Source: Mesorhizobium japonicum MAFF 303099 | GTDB taxonomy: Bacteria; Pseudomonadota; Alphaproteobacteria; Rhizobiales; Rhizobiaceae | Assembly: GCF_000009625.1 (NCBI RefSeq) | Contig: NC_002678.2 | Location: forward strand, 4,372,001-4,436,000 | DNA length: 64,000 nt | Direction of reading: 5' to 3' | Part shown: positions 52,098 to 60,625 of the stretch, in pieces | Position numbering within the stretch: position 1 is the first letter of the stretch | Layout of the letters: every line of letters begins with the position of its first letter | Made by a program: the position numbers and the translations under genes | Notes under the pieces: model-generated | What the model saw: the letters and a program-made list of their open reading frames with translations, nothing else | Database searches by the model: none | Told to the model about the DNA's origin: nothing

Positions 52098-52930
52098 GCG
52101 ACACCCTGCTCGACGTCGACGATCTTCGGGTTGATTTTCCGACCCGCACCGGCCTGGTCCAGGCCGTGCGTGGCGTTTCCTTCGCGCTTGGCCGTGAGCG
52201 GCTCGGCATCGTCGGCGAAAGCGGCTCGGGAAAATCGCAGACCGGCCGCGCCATCATGGGCCTGACGCCGCCGCAGGCCAGGATATCGGCCAGGAAACTG
52301 GCCTTCGACGGCATCGACCTGCTCGGCATCTCGCCGCGCCAGCGTCGGGCGTTGCGGGGCAACCGCATCGCCATGATCCTGCAGGATCCGAAATATTCGC
52401 TCGACCCGGTGATGAGCATTGGCCGCCAGATCGTCGAAACGCTGCGCACGCATGAAAAGGTTTCCAAGGCCGAAGCGCGCGAGCGGGCGCTGGCCATGCT
52501 GGAGGCGGTGCAGATCCGCGATCCCAAACGCGTTTTTGACCTGCACCCGCATGAAGTCTCCGGCGGCATGGGCCAGCGCGCCATGATCGCCATGATGCTG
52601 ATCGCCGGACCGGAAATGATGATCGCCGACGAACCGACTTCGGCGCTCGATGTCACTGTACAACTCGACGTGCTCGGCATCCTCGATAAATTGGTCAGCG
52701 AGCGCGGCATGGGGCTGATCTTCATCTCGCACGATCTGCGCCTGGTTTCGTCCTTCTGCGATCGCGTCATCGTCATGTATGCCGGCAAGGTGGTCGAGCA
52801 GCTCAAGGCCTCCGAACTCGGCCAGGCCCAGCATCCCTACACGCGCGGCCTGCTCAACTGCATGCCCAGGATCGGCTTCGAGCGCCACCCGCTGCCGGTG
52901 CTCGACCGCAAGCCGGAGTGGGCGGCATGA
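52094..52930 (+). CDS. ABC transporter ATPase (DppD-like)
   Basis: 278 aa. Walker [16 protein letters not shown]-loop ILQDPKYSLDP, signature VSGGMGQRAMIA (a GGMGQR variant of GGQRQR, common in DppD), Walker [13 protein letters not shown] and ISHDLRLV with the switch His. The C-terminus has the QHPYTRGLLNCMP oligopeptide tail but is shorter than in most DppD proteins. Overlaps the next gene by 4 bp. Confidence 0.92.
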   Translation: MSDTLLDVDDLRVDFPTRTGLVQAVRGVSFALGRERLGIVGESGSGKSQTGRAIMGLTPPQARISARKLAFDGIDLLGISPRQRRALRGNRIAMILQDPKYSLDPVMSIGRQIVETLRTHEKVSKAEARERALAMLEAVQIRDPKRVFDLHPHEVSGGMGQRAMIAMMLIAGPEMMIADEPTSALDVTVQLDVLGILDKLVSERGMGLIFISHDLRLVSSFCDRVIVMYAGKVVEQLKASELGQAQHPYTRGLLNCMPRIGFERHPLPVLDRKPEWAA

Positions 52931-53673
52931 CAGCTGCGATCACCGTCGACGGGCTGGAAGTGGTCTTCGACCGGTTTCGCGCGCTGAAAGGCGTCAGCCT
53001 CGAAGTCAGGTCAGGCGAATCCTTCGGCCTGGTCGGCGAGAGCGGCTCCGGCAAATCGACGCTGCTCAGGGCCATCGCCGGCCTGGCGCCGGTCGCCTCC
53101 GGCAGCATCACCGTCAACGGCAAGACGCTCGGCGCGCGCCGCGACAAGGCCTTCTACCGCGAAGTGCAGATGGTGTTCCAGGACCCGTACGGCTCGCTGC
53201 ATCCGCGCCAGACCGTCGACCGTCTGCTGCAGGAGCCGCTTGCCATCCACGGCTTTGCCGATGGCGAAAAGCGCATAGAACGCGCGCTCGACGAGGTCGG
53301 CCTCGGCAATGGCTTTCGTTTCCGCTACGCGCACCAATTGTCGGGCGGCCAGCGCCAGCGCGTGGCGATCGCACGTGCGTTGATCCTCGAGCCGTCCATC
53401 CTGCTGCTCGACGAACCGACCTCGGCGCTCGATGCCTCGGTGCAGGCCGAAGTGCTCAATCTTCTGGAAGAGGTCCGCCGGCGCCGCAAGCTGACCTTCC
53501 TGATGGTCAGCCACGACCTCGCCATCATCACCCATATGTGCGAGCGGCTGATGGTGATGCAAAGCGGCCAGGCGGTGGAGAATCTGACGGCGGCACAACT
53601 TGTCGCGCACCGCGTGACGGAGGATTATACGCGCAATCTGTTGCGGGCCAGCGACGGGTTTGTGCGAGCTTAG
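52927..53673 (+). CDS. ABC transporter ATPase (DppF-like, short form)
   Basis: 248 aa from the ATG at 52927. Walker [18 protein letters not shown]-loop MVFQDPYGSLHPRQ, signature [15 protein letters not shown], Walker [25 protein letters not shown]. It ends soon after TEDYTRNLLRA and lacks the C-terminal extension with a [4Fe-4S]-type Cys set found in many DppF proteins, so it is about 80 residues shorter than usual. As the last gene it completes the transporter. Confidence 0.92.
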   Translation: MTAAITVDGLEVVFDRFRALKGVSLEVRSGESFGLVGESGSGKSTLLRAIAGLAPVASGSITVNGKTLGARRDKAFYREVQMVFQDPYGSLHPRQTVDRLLQEPLAIHGFADGEKRIERALDEVGLGNGFRFRYAHQLSGGQRQRVAIARALILEPSILLLDEPTSALDASVQAEVLNLLEEVRRRRKLTFLMVSHDLAIITHMCERLMVMQSGQAVENLTAAQLVAHRVTEDYTRNLLRASDGFVRA

Positions 53674-53686
53674 CTGGACGTTCTAC

Positions 53687-53706
53687 GTCGAGTTTTGGAA
53701 CTCGAC
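53687..53706. terminator. Hairpin between convergent transporter operons
   Basis: GTCGAGTT, loop TTGG, AACTCGAC: perfect eight-pair stem 14 bp after the ATPase stop and 42 bp from the end of the convergent efflux gene. There is no long T-run on either side, so it may be a weak bidirectional terminator. Confidence 0.45.
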
Positions 53707-53747
53707 CTTACCTCACGTCTCTGCAGCAGCAACGCCGCCTGCGCCGC

Positions 53748-56700
53748 CTAGTCCCGCCCCTGCTTCGGCTCCTTGATCCTGAACCACGTCACATAAAGCG
53801 CCGGCAGGAAGAGCAGCGTGATCGCCGTACCCGCGATGATGCCGCCCATCATCGCATAGGCCATCGGTCCCCAGAACACTTCGCGCGCGATCGGGATGAG
53901 CGCCAGGCTGGCCGCGGCGGCCGTCAGCGCGATCGGCCGCATGCGGTGTTCCGTCGCCTCGATGACGGCCGCCCAGCGGTCCTTGCCCTCGCGCACCAGG
54001 TCCTCGATCTGCACGATCAGGATGACCGAGTTGCGGATCAGGATGCCGATCAGTGCCAGCACGCCGAGGATGGCGACGAAGCCGAGAGGCGCGCCGCTCG
54101 GCACCAGGGCCGCGACCACGCCGATCAACCCGAGCGGCGCCACCGCCACCACCAGGAACAGGCGCTGGAAGCTTTGCAACTGGATCATCAGGATGGTGGC
54201 CATGACGAACAGCATCAGCGGCACCACGGCCGCGATCGGCCCCTGGCTTTTGGCGCTTTCCTCGACCGAGCCGGCGGTTTCGACCGAATAGCGCGGCGGC
54301 AGCTTGGCGATGAAGGCATCGACCGACGGCTTCAGCTCGTTGACCGCGGTCGCCGGCAGCGTATCGCCGACCAGTCCGGCGCGCACGGTGATCGTCGGAA
54401 TGCGGTCACGCCGCCATACCGTCGGCTGCTCCAGCTCGTAGCGGAAGTTGGCCACCGCCGCGAGAGGGATCGCCTCGCCGGTGCTGGTCGGCAGCTGCAG
54501 GTTCTGCAGCGTCCCGATCGAGCCGCGTTCGGCATCGCGTGAGCGCGCCACGACATTGATCAGATAGGTGGCGTCGCGCACCTGCGTGATGGTGGCGCCG
54601 CCGACGGTGCTGTTCAGCGCGCTGGCGATGTCGGAGGAGGTGATGCCGAGCTGGCGCGCCTTGTCCTGCAGCACGTCGACCCTCAGCACGCGCTGCGGCT
54701 CGTTCCAGTCGAAAGTGGGTGCCGCCAGCCTCGCATTGGCCGAGATCACGCCGGCGAATTGCTGTGCCAGCTCGCGCACCGTCTGGATGTCGGGACCGCC
54801 GACGCGGTACTGCACCGGCCGGCCGACGGGCGGCCCGAGTTCGAGCAGCTTGACGAAGGCGTCGGTGCCGACGAACTCCTCGCGCAGCAGCTTCTCCAGC
54901 GCCGGCTTGACCCGGTTGCGCGCTTCGAGGCTCTTGGTGACGATCACGGTCTGGCCGAAATAGGGGTTGGCCGGCTGCACATCATAGGCCAGCACGAAGC
55001 GCACCGCGCCCTGGCCGATATAGGACGAGAAATGGTCGATGTCGGGATTGCCGACCAGGGCCCGCTGTTCGAAGCGCTCCATCTGGTCGCGCGTCTCGGC
55101 GATCGAGGAATTCTGCGGCAGGTTCCAGTCGACGATCAGCTCGGGCCGGTCGGAGGGCGGGAAGAACTGCTGCTGGACGAGACCGAAGCCGGCGATCGAG
55201 GCGGCAAACAACAGCACCGTGGCGATGATGGTCAGCCAGTGGTGGCGCACCGAGCCGACAAGCACGCGCCGGAACAGCGAGGTGAGGCGCCCAGGCTGGT
55301 CGTGATGCTTCGTCTTCATCGTCGCCGGCAGGATGGTGACGCCGAGCAGCGGCGCGAACAGCACCGCCACGATCCATGACACCAGAAGCGATACGGCGAT
55401 GACGACGAACAGGGTGAAGGTGTATTCCCCGGCGGCACTCGAGTTGAGGCCGATCGGGATGAAGCCGGCGACGGTCACCAGCGTGCCAGTCAGCATCGGA
55501 AAGGCGGTCGAGGTGTAGACATAGGTTGCCGCCTTGCGCAGATTGTCGCCGACCTCCAGCCGCGCCACCATCATCTCGACAGCGATCATGGCGTCGTCGA
55601 CCAAAAGGCCGAGTGCGATGATCAGCGCGCCGAGCGAAATGCGCTGCAGCGAAATGCCGAGATAGGCCATGACCGTGAAGGTGATTGCCAGCACCAGCGG
55701 GATCGACAGCGCCACGACGAAGCCGGCGCGCATGCCGAGGCTGATGAACGATACTGCGAGCACGATGGCCACCGCCTCGAAGAGAGCGCGGGTGAAGCCC
55801 GAGACCGCCTCCTCGACGATGACGGGCTGGTCGGCCACCAGGTGCACGCCGACACCAACCGGCAGGTCGGCCAGCACCTTGTTCATCTCCTTGTGCAGCG
55901 CCTCGCCGAACTGCAGCAGATTGGCGTTGGGCTTCATGCCGATGGCGAGCGCGATCGCGTCCTGGCCGTTGAAGCGGAACAGCGCCGTCGGCGGATCGGC
56001 ATAGCCGCGGGTGATCGTCGCCACGTCGCTCAGCCGGAAGAAGCGGTCGTTGACGCGCAGATTGATGGCGCGCAGGCTGTCCTCGGAGGTGAACTGGCCG
56101 CCGACGCGCACGCTGATGCGCTCAGGCCCGGACTGGATGACACCGGACGGCGTGATCGCGTTCTGCGCCTGCAGGCTTGCCACGATCGCCTGCTGGTTGA
56201 GGCCGAGAGCGGCGATCTGGCGGGTCGAGAATTCGAGATAGATGGCTTCGTCCTGCGCGCCGACGAGATCGACCTTGCCGGCATTCGGCACGGTCAGGAT
56301 CTTGGTGCGGGCATCCTCGACATAGTCGCGCAATTGGCGTGGCGTCAGCCCGTCAGAAGTGAAGGCGTAGATGTTGCCGTAGACATCGCCGAAGCGGTCG
56401 TTGAAGAACGGCCCCTGCACGCCTTGCGGAAACTGCGCCTTGATGTCGTTGACCATGTTGCGCACCTGAAGCCAGTTCGGCACGACATCGCGCGCCCTGG
56501 TGGTGTCCTTCAGGTTGACGAAGATGACGGTCTGGCCGGCCGTGGTGACGGATCTGGTGAAGTCGAGGCTGTCGAGTTCCTCGAGCTTCTTCTCGATGCG
56601 GTCGGTCACCTGCTGCAAGGTCTCCTTGACGGAGGCGCCCGGCCAGTTGGCCTGGATGATCATCGTCTTGATGGTGAAGTTGGGGTCTTCCTCACGACCG

Positions 56701-56804
56701 AGATTGAGGTAGGAGAAGATGCCGGCCACGACGAAGACCAGCATGAAATACCAGACCATGGAGCGGTGGCTGAGCGCCCAGTCGGAGAGATTGAAGCCCT
56801 TCAT
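53748..56804 (-). CDS. RND efflux pump inner-membrane permease (AcrB/AcrF superfamily)
   Basis: 1018 aa, full RND length with twelve predicted membrane helices and two large periplasmic loops. MKGFNLSDWALSHRSMVWYFM starts it; the first loop has FTIKTMIIQANWPGASVKE. The proton-relay region is in TM4 (LGLLVDDAMIAVEMMV, with the Asp pair). GFVAILGVLALIGILIRNSVILIVQIE and GPMAYAMMGGIIAGTAITLLFLPALY lie at the C-terminus. This is the branch fused to MFP pairs in rhizobia rather than classic MexB. Its start codon overlaps the adaptor stop. Substrate unknown. Confidence 0.93.
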   Translation of the reverse strand: MKGFNLSDWALSHRSMVWYFMLVFVVAGIFSYLNLGREEDPNFTIKTMIIQANWPGASVKETLQQVTDRIEKKLEELDSLDFTRSVTTAGQTVIFVNLKDTTRARDVVPNWLQVRNMVNDIKAQFPQGVQGPFFNDRFGDVYGNIYAFTSDGLTPRQLRDYVEDARTKILTVPNAGKVDLVGAQDEAIYLEFSTRQIAALGLNQQAIVASLQAQNAITPSGVIQSGPERISVRVGGQFTSEDSLRAINLRVNDRFFRLSDVATITRGYADPPTALFRFNGQDAIALAIGMKPNANLLQFGEALHKEMNKVLADLPVGVGVHLVADQPVIVEEAVSGFTRALFEAVAIVLAVSFISLGMRAGFVVALSIPLVLAITFTVMAYLGISLQRISLGALIIALGLLVDDAMIAVEMMVARLEVGDNLRKAATYVYTSTAFPMLTGTLVTVAGFIPIGLNSSAAGEYTFTLFVVIAVSLLVSWIVAVLFAPLLGVTILPATMKTKHHDQPGRLTSLFRRVLVGSVRHHWLTIIATVLLFAASIAGFGLVQQQFFPPSDRPELIVDWNLPQNSSIAETRDQMERFEQRALVGNPDIDHFSSYIGQGAVRFVLAYDVQPANPYFGQTVIVTKSLEARNRVKPALEKLLREEFVGTDAFVKLLELGPPVGRPVQYRVGGPDIQTVRELAQQFAGVISANARLAAPTFDWNEPQRVLRVDVLQDKARQLGITSSDIASALNSTVGGATITQVRDATYLINVVARSRDAERGSIGTLQNLQLPTSTGEAIPLAAVANFRYELEQPTVWRRDRIPTITVRAGLVGDTLPATAVNELKPSVDAFIAKLPPRYSVETAGSVEESAKSQGPIAAVVPLMLFVMATILMIQLQSFQRLFLVVAVAPLGLIGVVAALVPSGAPLGFVAILGVLALIGILIRNSVILIVQIEDLVREGKDRWAAVIEATEHRMRPIALTAAAASLALIPIAREVFWGPMAYAMMGGIIAGTAITLLFLPALYVTWFRIKEPKQGRD

Positions 56805-57874
56805 CAGACGCCCCCCTCCGGCACTCTGACCTTCTGGCCTTCGCTCAGGCTGTTGACGCCCGCGGTGACGACGCGCATGCCGGCGTCAAGCCCTTCGGCC
56901 ACCGTGAAGGTGCCGCCATTCTTCGACGCGACCTTGATGTCGCGCGTGCTCACGCTCGATGTCTGCGGATCGACGATCCACACCTTGTCGGCACCGTTCT
57001 TTTCCAGCAGCGCCGACATGGGCAGTTCGATCGTCGGTGCCACCTTGGTCACGCGGATCGCCGTCACCGTCGAGCCGAGCCGGAAGGCCTGTGGCGGATC
57101 CGTGAGCGTCAGCTTGACGCGCCGGGTGCGGGTCGAGCCCTCGGCCTGCGGCGCGATCTCGCGCAGCTTGGCCTGGGTCTCGATCGTCGGCAGTGATTGC
57201 AGGATGACCTGGAAAGGCGTGCCTGTGGTCAGATCGCCGGTCAACTGATCGGGAATATCGACCACGGCTTCGCGCAGGTCCGAGCGCGCCACCGTGACGA
57301 CCGTCTGGCCGGCCGAGACGGTCTGACCGACCTCGGCGCCGACAGCCGTGACGACGCCGTCGAAATCCGAGAACAGCCTGGCATAGCCAAGCTGCTCCTG
57401 CGATTTGGCCAGCGAAGCCTTGGCGCGCTCGACATTGGCTTCCGCGGCTTTGCGTGCCTGCTGCGCGGCATCGAAGACGGCCTGCGTGGCGTTGGCCGAG
57501 GCGAGCAACTGGCGCTGGCGCTCCTCGCTGGCGGCAGCATTGGCGAACTGGGCCTCTGCATTGGAGAGCTCGGCCCTGGCCGCTTGCACCGCCAGCTCCA
57601 GCGCGGTCGGGTCGAGCGCGGCGATCGTCGTGCCCTTGCTGACGATATCGCCGACCTTGACGTCGCGCGAGACGACCCGGCCAAGCAGGCGGAACGCAAG
57701 GTCGGCGCTGATCTGCGGCTCGACCGAGCCGGCAAAGCCGAAGGTTTGCGTCGTGCGCGGCTCGACCACGACCGACAGAACAGGCCGGATGATCTCCGGC
57801 GGCTTTTCATCCGATTTCGAGCATGCGGCGAGCACGCCAAGCGCGAACAGGCCAAACACGATGGACCGGTTCAT
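56804..57874 (-). CDS. RND efflux periplasmic adaptor (second)
   Basis: 356 aa with lipoprotein-type signal (GLFALGVLAACS). Barrel-sandwich region FGFAGSVEPQISADLAFRLLGRV, a helical hairpin (about 95-170) with heptad-like Ala/Glu/Gln content, LFSDFDGVVTAVGAEVGQTVSAGQ and a beta-barrel KLTLTDPPQAFRLGSTVTAIR. It links the RND permease to an outer-membrane channel. Overlaps the upstream adaptor gene by 4 bp (ATGA). Confidence 0.92.
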   Translation of the reverse strand: MNRSIVFGLFALGVLAACSKSDEKPPEIIRPVLSVVVEPRTTQTFGFAGSVEPQISADLAFRLLGRVVSRDVKVGDIVSKGTTIAALDPTALELAVQAARAELSNAEAQFANAAASEERQRQLLASANATQAVFDAAQQARKAAEANVERAKASLAKSQEQLGYARLFSDFDGVVTAVGAEVGQTVSAGQTVVTVARSDLREAVVDIPDQLTGDLTTGTPFQVILQSLPTIETQAKLREIAPQAEGSTRTRRVKLTLTDPPQAFRLGSTVTAIRVTKVAPTIELPMSALLEKNGADKVWIVDPQTSSVSTRDIKVASKNGGTFTVAEGLDAGMRVVTAGVNSLSEGQKVRVPEGGV

Positions 57875-59010
57875 TGGGCCGCCCCCGATATCTCGACCGT
57901 CTGGCCGGGACTGAGCAACTGCCCGCCTGCGGTCACGACGCTTTGGCCTTCGTTCAGCCCGCTGGCGATGACGACCGTGCCTGAATCGAAAGCCAGCACC
58001 TCGACCGGCGTCGTCGCCACCGCCTTGGTCGAGGGGTCGACGATCCAGACTGCCGGTTTGCCGGCGCTGGATGTCAGCGCCTGCCAGGGCAGCAGGATCG
58101 CCTTCGCCGGCTTGGCGCTGACCGAGCCGATGACGGCCGCCCCCAGCGGCATGCCGGCTGGCGTGTCGGCAATGCCGACCTTGACCCGGATCGAACCGGA
58201 GGCTTGGTCGACCACCGGCGAGATTTCGCGCACCTTGCCTGTCGCCCTGACCTGCGGATCGGACAACAGCGTGATCGTCACCGCCGGCGAGGCCGGCGTC
58301 CTGGCGACCAGCGTCTCCTGCACGTTGAAGACGGCGTCGCGGTCGCCATCCTCGGCGACGGTGAAGACGGTTTGCGCCGCCTGCACCACCTGGCCGGTTT
58401 CGACCTGACGGGCGGTGATGACGCCGGGTGCGCCCGCCTTGAGTTCGGTGAAGGACAGGTTCTGCTGGGCGTTGGCGAATGCGCTCTGCGCCGCATCGAC
58501 GCTGCCTTGCGCCACTTTCAGCGCCTGGTCGGCGGCGTCATAGTCGCGCCTGGTGGTGAAGCCCTGGGCAAGCAGCGTCTTCTGCCGCTCGAAGGCGGCG
58601 GCGGACTGGGTCAGCTGCGCTCGTGCTGCGTCGAGATCGGCTTGTGCGGAGCGCAGATCGGATTGCTGCTCCTGCGGATCGATGCGGGCAAGCACCGCAC
58701 CCTGGTCGACATGCTGGCCGACATCGACAAGCCGCTCGGCAATACGGCCGCCGACCCGGAACGACAGATTGTTCAGCGTGCGCGCCGCGATCACACCGGT
58801 CAGCGAGGTTCTCGGCGCATAGTCGGCCATCGCTACCGTTTCGGTGCGCACCATGATCGGCAGTTTCTTGTCCGCCGCTTCCTGCTTCTGGCAGCCGGCC
58901 AGCAGCAATGCGGCTGCGCAGACGCACATTGCCGAGGCGATTGGAAATGACAAAAGGCTGGAGGTTCTGACGGATGGCGGCGAGACGGACGATGTCGCGT
59001 TCCTCATCAT
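57871..59010 (-). CDS. RND efflux periplasmic adaptor (first)
   Basis: 379 aa from the first of two ATG codons at 59010 (GGGGGAG upstream). Lipoprotein signal ending ALLLAGC. Adaptor features: RTSLTGVIAARTLNNLSFRVGGRIAERLVDVGQHVDQGAVLARIDP, a helical hairpin with Gln/Ala repeats, and FTELKAGAPGVITARQVETGQVVQA. A second adaptor follows in the operon, so this pump has two MFP subunits, probably assembling as a mixed hexamer. No outer-membrane factor or local regulator gene is seen. Confidence 0.92.
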   Translation of the reverse strand: MMRNATSSVSPPSVRTSSLLSFPIASAMCVCAAALLLAGCQKQEAADKKLPIMVRTETVAMADYAPRTSLTGVIAARTLNNLSFRVGGRIAERLVDVGQHVDQGAVLARIDPQEQQSDLRSAQADLDAARAQLTQSAAAFERQKTLLAQGFTTRRDYDAADQALKVAQGSVDAAQSAFANAQQNLSFTELKAGAPGVITARQVETGQVVQAAQTVFTVAEDGDRDAVFNVQETLVARTPASPAVTITLLSDPQVRATGKVREISPVVDQASGSIRVKVGIADTPAGMPLGAAVIGSVSAKPAKAILLPWQALTSSAGKPAVWIVDPSTKAVATTPVEVLAFDSGTVVIASGLNEGQSVVTAGGQLLSPGQTVEISGAAQ

Positions 59011-59192
59011 GGGCTCCCCCAGCTGCGGGTCGCTCGCTGATCGCGATGCCTCGCGTCAGGAGGATAATCGATCTCCGGAAAAAGGAAACCGGTCTCGTAC
59101 GCGTATCGCCCGACTGGTTAAGGGCGGGATCTTCCCGTCGCAGGCCCAATCGCCCGCCGGTGGTGCCGACTTGAGGAAAACATGAAATAAGG

Positions 59193-59207
59193 TCAGAAGA
59201 CATCTGA
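59193..59207. promoter_or_regulatory. Palindrome between the efflux operon and gabT
   Basis: TCAGAAGACATCTGA, with five-base arms TCAGA/TCTGA around a five-base centre; the flanks GG and TC extend it slightly (GGTCAGA...TCTGATC). It lies 25 bp before the gabT start region and about 180 bp from the efflux start. The shape resembles GntR- or AsnC-type operators; the regulator is unknown. Confidence 0.4.
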
Positions 59208-59231
59208 TCAACGAGGACGGGCGCCGGCCCG

Positions 59232-60521
59232 ATGAAGGATATCATGAAGAATTCAGCCATTTCCGAACGCAAAAACCAGTCGATCTCGCGCGGCGTCGGC
59301 ATGACCACGCAAATCTACGCCGACCGGGCTGAAAATTCGGAAATCTGGGATGTCGAAGGCCGTCGTTACATCGATTTTTCCTCGGGCATCGCCGTCGTCA
59401 ACACCGGCCACCGCCATCCCAGGGTGATCGAAGCGGTCAAGGCGCAGCTCGACCGCTTCACCCACACCTGCCACCAGGTCGTGCCCTATGAGAGCTATGT
59501 GCGGCTGGCCGAACGGCTGAACGCCATGCTGCCCGGCAAGTTCGAGAAGAAGACGATCTTCGTCACCACCGGCGCCGAGGCGGTCGAGAACGCCATCAAG
59601 ATCGCCCGCAATGCCACCGGCCGCCCGGCCGTCATCGCCTTCGCCGGCGGCTTCCATGGCCGCACCTTCATGGGCATGGCGCTGACCGGCAAGGTCGTGC
59701 CCTACAAGGTCGGCTTCGGCGCCATGCCGGGCGACGTCTATCACGCGCCGTTCCCGGTGCCGCTGCACGGCGTTTCGGTTGCCGATTCGCTCGCAGCGCT
59801 CGACCGGCTGTTCAAGGCCGACGTCGATCCGGCCCGCGTCGCCGCCATTATCGTCGAGCCGGTTCAGGGCGAGGGCGGTTTCTACGAGGCACCGCGCGAA
59901 TTCCTGACCGCGCTGCGCAAGCTCTGCGACCAGCACGGCATGCTGCTCATCGCCGACGAGGTGCAGACCGGCTTTGCCCGCACCGGCAAGATGTTCGCGA
60001 TGGATCACCACGAAGTCGCCGCCGACATCACCACCATGGCCAAGAGCCTGGCCGGCGGCTTCCCGCTGTCGGCCGTCACCGGCCGCGCCGAGATCATGGA
60101 TGCGCCTGGCCCCGGCGGCCTCGGCGGCACCTATGGCGGCAGCCCGATCGGCGTTGCCGCCGCGCATGCCGTGCTTGACGTGATCGAGGACGAAAAGCTG
60201 TGCGACCGCGCCAACACGCTGGGCGCGCGGCTGAAGCAGCGCCTGCAGTCGATCCGCGACGACGTGCCCGAAATCGTCGATATCAGGGGCCTGGGCTTCA
60301 TGAACGCGGTCGAGTTCAACGACGTCAAGAAGGGCATGCCATCGGCCGAGATCGCCAACGCCATCCGGCTGAAGGCGCTCGACAAGGGCCTGATCCTGCT
60401 GACCTGTGGCGTCTACGGCAACGTCATCCGCTTCCTCGCACCGATCACCATCCAGGACGAGGTCATGAACGAGGCGCTCGACATTCTGGAAAGCTCGATC
60501 CGCGAAGTCTGCGCTGCCTGA
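59232..60521 (+). CDS. gabT: 4-aminobutyrate aminotransferase
   Basis: 429 aa from the ATG at 59232; an ATG four codons later has a better ribosome site and cannot be excluded. Class III PLP aminotransferase: GRRYIDFSSGIAVVNTGHRHP, TTGAEAVENAIKIAR, FAGGFHGRTFMGM, LLIADEVQTGFARTGKMFAM (Asp contacting PLP) and the Schiff-base lysine in MAKSLAGGFPLSAV. GGTYGGSPIG and GLILLTCGVYGNVIRFLAP are also conserved. It moves the amino group of GABA to 2-oxoglutarate, giving succinic semialdehyde. No gabD is adjacent. Confidence 0.94.
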   Translation: MKDIMKNSAISERKNQSISRGVGMTTQIYADRAENSEIWDVEGRRYIDFSSGIAVVNTGHRHPRVIEAVKAQLDRFTHTCHQVVPYESYVRLAERLNAMLPGKFEKKTIFVTTGAEAVENAIKIARNATGRPAVIAFAGGFHGRTFMGMALTGKVVPYKVGFGAMPGDVYHAPFPVPLHGVSVADSLAALDRLFKADVDPARVAAIIVEPVQGEGGFYEAPREFLTALRKLCDQHGMLLIADEVQTGFARTGKMFAMDHHEVAADITTMAKSLAGGFPLSAVTGRAEIMDAPGPGGLGGTYGGSPIGVAAAHAVLDVIEDEKLCDRANTLGARLKQRLQSIRDDVPEIVDIRGLGFMNAVEFNDVKKGMPSAEIANAIRLKALDKGLILLTCGVYGNVIRFLAPITIQDEVMNEALDILESSIREVCAA

Positions 60522-60534
60522 GCCACTTTACCTC

Positions 60535-60625
60535 CCCCTCGGACCGCAGGACCGGGTGGGGTTTGGCGCCGACCCCATCCCGCTGCTTCGCAGCGACCCT
60601 CCCCACAAGCGGGAGGGTAAGGCGG
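60535..60625. repeat. Palindromic intergenic repeat of the rhizobial type
   Basis: After gabT there is a C-rich stretch with several hairpins: ACCGGGTGGGGT pairing with ACCCCATCCCG-like sequence, CTGCTTCGCAG, and ACCCTCCC...GGGAGGGT. This layout is that of the mosaic intergenic palindromes scattered in Mesorhizobium genomes. It lies exactly between two convergent genes and may serve as their terminator. Confidence 0.65.

Noticed and set aside
55842..57248. 468-aa plus-strand frame opposite the RND permease and adaptor
   Set aside because: Shadow frame; the permease and adaptor are complete on the minus strand.
60535..60625. Small regulatory RNA or rRNA fragment
   Set aside because: The hairpins match dispersed rhizobial intergenic palindromes and lie between convergent genes; no promoter is visible.
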